DNA from: Marisa cornuarietis
Lineage: Eukaryota; Mollusca; Gastropoda; Architaenioglossa; Ampullariidae
Assembly (NCBI GenBank): GCA_004794655.1
Contig: SMMW01000565.1
Location: 2,994,001-3,058,000 of the forward strand
DNA: 64,000 nucleotides
Direction of reading: 5' to 3'
The notes under the pieces are model-generated. The model was given only the letters and a program-made list of their open reading frames with translations, ran no database searches and was not told the DNA's origin. A program made the translations under genes and the position numbers. Positions 59,601-64,000 of the stretch are shown here, piece by piece (position 1 is the first letter of the stretch; each line of letters starts with the position of its first letter).

Positions 59601-61864
59601 TGAGGAACAAGCTATATGACTCATGATTGCTGAGTCAAAAAAAGCAATAGGAAATCTTGATCATAATCCTGCATTATCATTTCTTGCATTCATTTGCACT
59701 CTTACTTGACCAGATTGGTTTGTCGTAAAAATATATTTCTGTATGGTTGACAGGCAAACATCTTGAGCAGAAATTCACAAAAGCAGAGACCACCAGACAA
59801 GACTCTGAGGGTCGATTTCAGGATCTGACACGGTCATTTCAGGGTAATTAGGCATGTTTGTTTTTCGATGCTTGTTTGCTATAAGCTATGACAAACCTTC
59901 CTCTTATCATCAGATGATTTTTGTAATTGCAAGTATTTTTGTTATTCATTTAACAGAACCTGTGGATGCTGCAAAGATTTTGCAATGGCGCCATGAAGAA
60001 AAAGCAGCGTGCAGGAAAAATGATGGTAATTTGTAGTACTTTTGTCAGTTGTGTTATTTTAGTAAGGAAAATTAGAAGACAGTGTGATCTAAAATAAGCT
60101 TTTTTTACTTTACTTTTCCACAGCCTAAATATGCACCAAGTTAAATGGAATTACAACAGAACACCTTGACTTGTCTAGATCAGTAATTGTTCAAGTCTGT
60201 AATGAATATGACTTCTTCTTTCTTGTCTATTTGTCAGTGTCTTCCAACGAGAAGGACAACTACATGATCACATTATTTCAACTGTATCAAAAACAGTAAG
60301 TTTCTCTCTCCAAAAAATGTATTCCCTCTGTCCCATAGTCAGGCAAGGCTAATTTTGTACACATGCAGCCAAGTTATAGCCATAACAAGGCTTTTTCATG
60401 TCTGTGGTCATTTAAAACCATGTTTGTTTCTTTCTTATCAGGGAAATATGTTTCATTTTGTGCTTTTCATTTGACCTGTTCAGGTATGTATAGAGAAGAG
60501 AATAAGTGACAGTCACGCATGCAGTAATACAAATTGCTATCTTGTGCAGGTCAGCTTCTGGACCTTCAGAAGAGTCTGCTGAAAGCAGCACTGAACTAAG
60601 TGTGTACGTAGACTTTTTCCCCTTGTGATACTACATGAGAAAATAACAATGTATGGTTGGTCATTTTGTATCTGTTAATAACATGAAATGATCATCTGAA
60701 ATGCAGGATTAGATGTACAAGTTGTATCACTAATAATCAGACCTGTAACTGTGACATTGCATTACAATTTTTATCTACCTTCCACATAGACTGGCAGCCA
60801 AGGTTACAAGGCTCGAAAACCAGCATGGCTTCGTGCGGCCCTCAAAAGACAGCAGCCAATACAAAGAAATGCTCACATCAGCTGTTGTGTGCAAACGAAA
60901 GTTGGTCCTCGAGCAGATGAGGGCAGTGTCTTCCGAAAGAAGCTACAGTCTGATGCAGCTGGCAGAAGCTCGTGAGTAAACATCTTACCTTCTCACTGGT
61001 TTTCCAAAGGGGCAAACATGATTGCTCAGGCTTAAGTCAATCAAAGTACTCATGGTAATTTAAAGTAGCTATTACTCCTACTTTGCATGTGGGGAGAGAG
61101 AAGAGAAATCTGGAATTTTGTCTCATGTAGATATGTATCAAACACCACTGTATTTTCTGTGTCACTGCTCTTATCCAAAAGTAAATAAATACTTAGTAAA
61201 CTAGCAAAACATAAACAGACTTCATACATGTGATGTCACATTTTCAGGTGGCCAGGAAATGGCCAAGAGAATGAGTGGTGTTGTGACCAGACACAATAAG
61301 AGATTAAAGAGTCTTCTCACCACCTATAACAACTTTGCTCCTGTGGAAGGACTTGAGACTCTTCCTGCAACTCTCCAGTTTGCAGATGTTGCTGACAGAG
61401 GAAGTTGGGTGTATGGTGTTGTTCCCGAAACATCAGCAGTAAAAAGAAAAGTCATTCAGCTGTCTGATCTCATGATCAGATGTGCTGAAGAGAAAGGGTT
61501 GCTCAAAAGAGATGCAGCAGCAGCCCATTCCTGGTACAAACTCAAGCAAAGACAGTGCCAGGAACATCTTGATAGATTGCCAAATCTTTCTCAATATGAC
61601 CGTGGCTGCCGTGCCTTGATATTTCAACACATGTTTCACTTTGAAAACATGTTGGGTGAATTGGAACTATTAACATTTGCTGAGTTCACTGCACTTCCTA
61701 AGCCAGCTTTGCAGTTCCTGTCAGCACCTCATGAAGTTCCTTCTGTCGATACAGACGTGCAAGAGCTGTCAGAGCTGGAACTCGAAGAAGTGATGTTCCT
61801 GCTTCAGCAAGGTGAAGAAAATCTGGAGGAAGAATCGGACGATGAAGAAAATGTGGATGAGTGA
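55012..61864 (+). CDS. KDZ (Kyakuja-Dileera-Zisupton) transposase, complete 18-coding-exon gene, 949 aa
   Basis: Coding exons: 55012-55216, 55454-55561, 55783-56036, 56174-56285, 56405-56634, 57121-57249, 57411-57485, 57602-57763, 57965-58101, 58234-58336, 58951-59034, 59343-59523, 59754-59843, 59957-60025, 60238-60295, 60550-60603, 60790-60971, 61248-61864. All introns are GT-AG (most 110-200 bases) and every junction keeps phase, giving 2,850 coding bases with no internal stop. The product combines an N-terminal KDZ-type cysteine cluster with the KDZ transposase core, which is DDE/RNase H-like in published analyses of the family. KDZ elements are cut-and-paste DNA transposons known from fungi, algae and several animals. 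The expected length is about 800-1,100 residues, so this copy is full size. Two donors (56,635 GTTGGT and 58,102 GTTATA) are weak. Terminal inverted repeats of a complete element were not found. Confidence 0.92.
55156..55782 (+). repeat. Tandem duplication of an exon plus its intron inside the KDZ gene
   Basis: 55,156-55,453 and 55,501-55,782 are copies of about 280-300 bases. Each holds the end of an exon (SSQQP...SIA.G), the GG|GTATGT donor, the whole intron and the TCATAG acceptor. Between them lie 47 bases of exon found once (ESGKEQRQEQDTVVAV). Both copies splice in the same phase (1), so the duplication adds 36 residues without breaking the frame. Confidence 0.9.
57121..59523 (+). CDS. 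KDZ gene, exons 7-13: transposase core
   Basis: Residues 304-593. Landmarks are IDPDLDDGTSCPACH (332-346), FSFDANFGLSRKK (375-387), CACSRHEFP (452-460), HGERLGYAVCLMEKL (468-482), YIMYDIACVLSAHL (491-504), FHSFGHKMACQ (523-533) and GIGLTDGETVERLWSYLRK (543-561). All are in the order seen in KDZ proteins. By analogy with RNase H-fold transposases, D378, D495 and E550 or E553 are the likely metal-binding residues, and all are present. The assignment of the individual residues is inference. No stop, frameshift or missing landmark was found. Confidence 0.92.
58419..58567. mobile_element. TTAA-flanked MITE (piggyBac-like), short copy in a KDZ intron
   Basis: TTAA-A-CCCTCTTAG ... CTCAGTGGG-TTAA. 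The interior matches the 45.3-kb copy (AATATTTCTATGTTTAAAAACATGGGC and the GCCAGTAAACTGGC(T/G)CTTCGGA(C/T)TCAG(T/C)GGGTTAA end). The middle is deleted relative to the longer copy. It lies in the intron 58,337-58,950. Confidence 0.8.
59754..61864 (+). CDS. KDZ gene, exons 14-19: C-terminal helical region and acidic tail
   Basis: Residues 594-949. Short exons encode Lys/Glu-rich helical sequence (KHLEQKFTKAETTRQDSEGR; WRHEEKAACRKND). Then comes LAAKVTRLENQHGF (heptad-like) and a long last exon with RHNKRLKSLLTTYN, KRKVIQLSDLMIRCAEEKGL and a C-terminus of almost only Glu/Asp/Leu (about residues 913-949). KDZ proteins usually carry a helical, poorly conserved C-terminus of this kind. The intron between 60,603 and 60,790 uses a GTACGT donor that alone keeps phase. 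The stop is TGA at 61,862-61,864. Confidence 0.85.
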
Positions 61865-62215
61865 TGTATTTTTCCTTCTCCAAGATTTGTGTACAATGAT
61901 GTATCTTCCAAGATTTTTACCTGCCTGTGACTTTCACCACATGTATAGGTTTAACCTCATCCCATTTCTGTACGAACGTTTTGGTATATGCTTACTAGAA
62001 ATAAATTTTCCACAAATTAGTGTTCGCAAATGACAATTTATTTCTAGTAATAACACTTGCTCAGCTGCTTTACATACACCAAAATGTTCATACAGAAATG
62101 GGACGAGGCTAAATCTATACTTGTGGTGAAAGTCACAGGCAGGTAAAAATCTTGGAAGATACATCATTCATCCAGATCAGACTCATTGTCCGATTCTTCC
62201 TCCAGATTTTCTTCA
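61813..62215. repeat. Inverted duplication of the KDZ 3' end (fold-back)
   Basis: Arm 1 (61,813-62,007, plus) and arm 2 (62,035-62,215, minus) are highly similar and separated by 27 bases. Arm 2 read on the minus strand encodes EENLEEESDNESDLDE-stop, matching the end of the KDZ protein, then ATGTATCTTCCAAGATTTTTACC and the same 3' flank. The inner ends TTACTAGAAATAAATT / AATTTATTTCTAGTAA are perfectly complementary. Arm 1 has about 35 extra bases (a small local duplication) and arm 2 about 20 extra near the hinge. The small overlapping minus-strand frame is an effect of this repeat. Confidence 0.9.
62000..62005 (+). terminator. AATAAA poly(A) signal after the KDZ stop
   Basis: First canonical hexamer, 136 bases after the stop, at the hinge of the inverted repeat. 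Further AATAAA hexamers lie at 62,857-62,862, 63,756-63,761 and 63,890-63,895, so a longer 3' UTR is possible. Confidence 0.35.
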
Positions 62216-64000
62216 GATTTACCCTCGGCTGTTTTCAAATGTCCAGTTTTCTTTCTTATGATATTTCTACATAGAGCAATCAAAAATGCTTAGAATAACT
62301 TGTGTACATGAAAATTGTTTTTGGGTTGATATGGAACACACTTTATCTTGAACATGTGCTCCTCATCATTTGGATTATCAAGGCACAGTGCAGTGAACTT
62401 TTAATTCTGGTGGTAAATGAAGTGCAAATCATACTACACACAAAAGTGATTCAAAATTATTTAACTACTGCCTTGTATTATGGGAACATTTTAAGTATTT
62501 AGTAACAGTCTTCCTACTTCTCACAACAGCAATTCTTGTTGCTCATTTCACACATTTCTTGTTGTCTGCTGATATTTCCAGATTCACATCATACACCCAG
62601 CTTCTTCTATGACGTAGATCTGCCTTAAAAATATTCTAATGTTGTGATTGCAAATTTTTGTGTATGTTTGGCTTGCTGAAATGCACTTACTACCTTGTAA
62701 GTAGAATTTGTTACATTGCTTGTTGGTTTTTCTCTATAACTTTCCACACTTTCAAGTTATATTTATTCATTGGGATTGTTGTCAGTATTGACAATTTTTG
62801 CATGGAGTGCAATCGAATGCACATGCACTTTTTTTTATTAACTGTCACCCTACTGAAATAAAATGATTTTATCAAGTTCTGTTTAAAAGCATAACAGTTA
62901 AACTTGACCTTTTCAGGTCAAAAAAGAATACCTGCCCTTATCCCCAATAATTCTCTTTTCATTTTAACCACTAGACCAAAATTTTCACAAATAACAAGCA
63001 TTGTGGCAGATATGACCCAATTTTATTACTGTATGCACTGTTACTGAATGTTGCTACTAGGCAACACAAATGTCATACACACAAGCCACAAGATAACTTT
63101 CAGCAGCAAAAACAAGCCATTCATTACAGTATATACATATATACCTCCGGTTCAAGATGAGGCAAATACAAGAGAAGTACTGATCTCAGTCCTGGAGCAA
63201 AGTAGGATAGCAGTAAGAATATCTGACAAATATTTGATGCATAGGCCTAAGTTAAAAGATTTTGATATAAAAACCATTGTTGATTATGTTTCTTTTTTCT
63301 GTTAAGCTTGTAAAAAGCATCCTTTTCTATGAAAAATTTGTTTTGTTCCTAAAATTCCATTTTTCACTCTTTAGATTGCATCGAGCTATGTGTGTTGATG
63401 TCTTAATGAAAGTTAGCACATTTGCTTGTTGATGTGCCTTAAGCCTGTTACAGGAGAAAACCCATACAACTTCTTGCATAATTATTTTAATTTTGTAATA
63501 TGAAAGTTGTGAATTTTTTATGTAACTGTGTGAATATAAGATGGTAACGGCTTGGGCTGTGTAGGATATGATGTTATGAACTCATTATTTGGTATACACT
63601 GCTGCTATTGTAATTATGTTGTAAGTGAATATATGAAATTGTAAAGACATTATAAATGTGGATGGTAATAAGTTTTTTAATTTGGTCTCTGTGATCATAT
63701 TCTTTTTTGGGCATGTGTTTGTGCAAACGTGCTCTTCAGGGTTTTTCATAAATGTAATAAACAATTGTCATTGGCATTTTGGCTAGCTTTGTATGTTTTT
63801 GATATGATACACAATTATTGTGTGCCTATTGCTTTATATCTTGCCTATCCAAGTAAAGAATGAAGGATGACCATTTTCATGTCATGCCAAATAAATACTA
63901 CTGTATCATATAATCTTGTATTTCTTGTCTTCATTCCATGGTTCATCTTGTCATGTCATGCCCAAAGACAGGTCCAGTCATAGAGTAAGCAGTTAGCTTG
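62216..64000. other. AT-rich, CpG-poor downstream region, no gene recognised
   Basis: No frame with family resemblance. Three AATAAA hexamers suggest a long 3' UTR of the KDZ gene or the end of another transcript. CpG is scarce to the end of the window, as in the KDZ gene body. Confidence 0.45.

Noticed and set aside
61934..62167. Minus-strand frame mirroring the plus-strand sequence after the KDZ stop
   Set aside because: It is the complement of the inverted duplication's 3' flank, not a separate gene.
54100..62300. Complete KDZ transposon boundaries (terminal inverted repeats plus target-site duplication)
   Set aside because: No matching inverted ends were visible between the upstream region and the sequence after 62.2 kb. 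The fold-back at 61.8-62.2 kb is internal to one side, so element ends are not called.

Overview
The window is a piece of an animal nuclear genome, most probably a mollusc (a gastropod would fit best). The reasons are spliced genes with GT-AG introns, abundant (CA)n/(GT)n and (ATC)n microsatellites, RTE-type and L2/CR1-like retrotransposon remnants ending in a 'GCGCTATA(A/T)AAAT...(ATT)n' tail, tRNA-derived SINEs, and a mosaic of CpG-rich and CpG-depleted blocks of the kind seen in invertebrates with mosaic DNA methylation. The species assignment is inference. Most of the 64 kb is non-coding, and most open frames over 60 codons are chance frames or microsatellite translations.

Layout. Bases 1-400 hold what looks like the last exon of a plus-strand gene with its poly(A) signal. 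Bases 400-29,900 carry no convincing exon on either strand: they hold simple repeats, two inverted-repeat elements (17.6 kb and 28.5 kb), a short tandem repeat and a YY1/NRF1-like motif cluster at 21.6 kb. From about 22.3 to 29.6 kb the sequence is AT-rich and visibly short of CpG. At 30,017-30,271 on the minus strand is a clear first coding exon of an AUTS2/FBRSL1/fibrosin-family gene, ending in a consensus donor; the rest of the gene must lie leftwards, probably beyond the window. Bases 31-42 kb are rich in microsatellites, with a promoter-like motif cluster and a possible tiny two-exon gene at 36.4-37.8 kb. Bases 42-54 kb are a transposon graveyard: tRNA-SINEs, a broken RTE LINE (46.3-47.95 kb), three copies of one LINE 3' end, and a TTAA-flanked MITE.

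The main discovery is at 54.2-62.2 kb: a complete, intron-rich gene for a KDZ (Kyakuja-Dileera-Zisupton) transposase. Eighteen coding exons (55,012-61,864) join with matching phases at every junction into a 949-residue open frame. It has an N-terminal cysteine cluster, a second CSC/CPAC region, the RNase H-like core motifs (DANF, YDIAC, H-x3-H-x3-CQ, TDGE-x2-ER) and an acidic C-terminus. An N-terminal exon is tandemly duplicated together with its intron. The upstream 700 bases carry several CRE-like sites, a TATA box beside a perfect heat-shock element, a CACGTG palindrome, a CCAAT box and an ETS site. The 3' end is followed by an inverted duplication that repeats the last codons and 3' flank in opposite orientation. 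A TTAA-flanked MITE shared with 45.3 kb sits in one intron. Whether this is a mobile element, a recently immobilised copy or a recruited host gene cannot be decided from one window.
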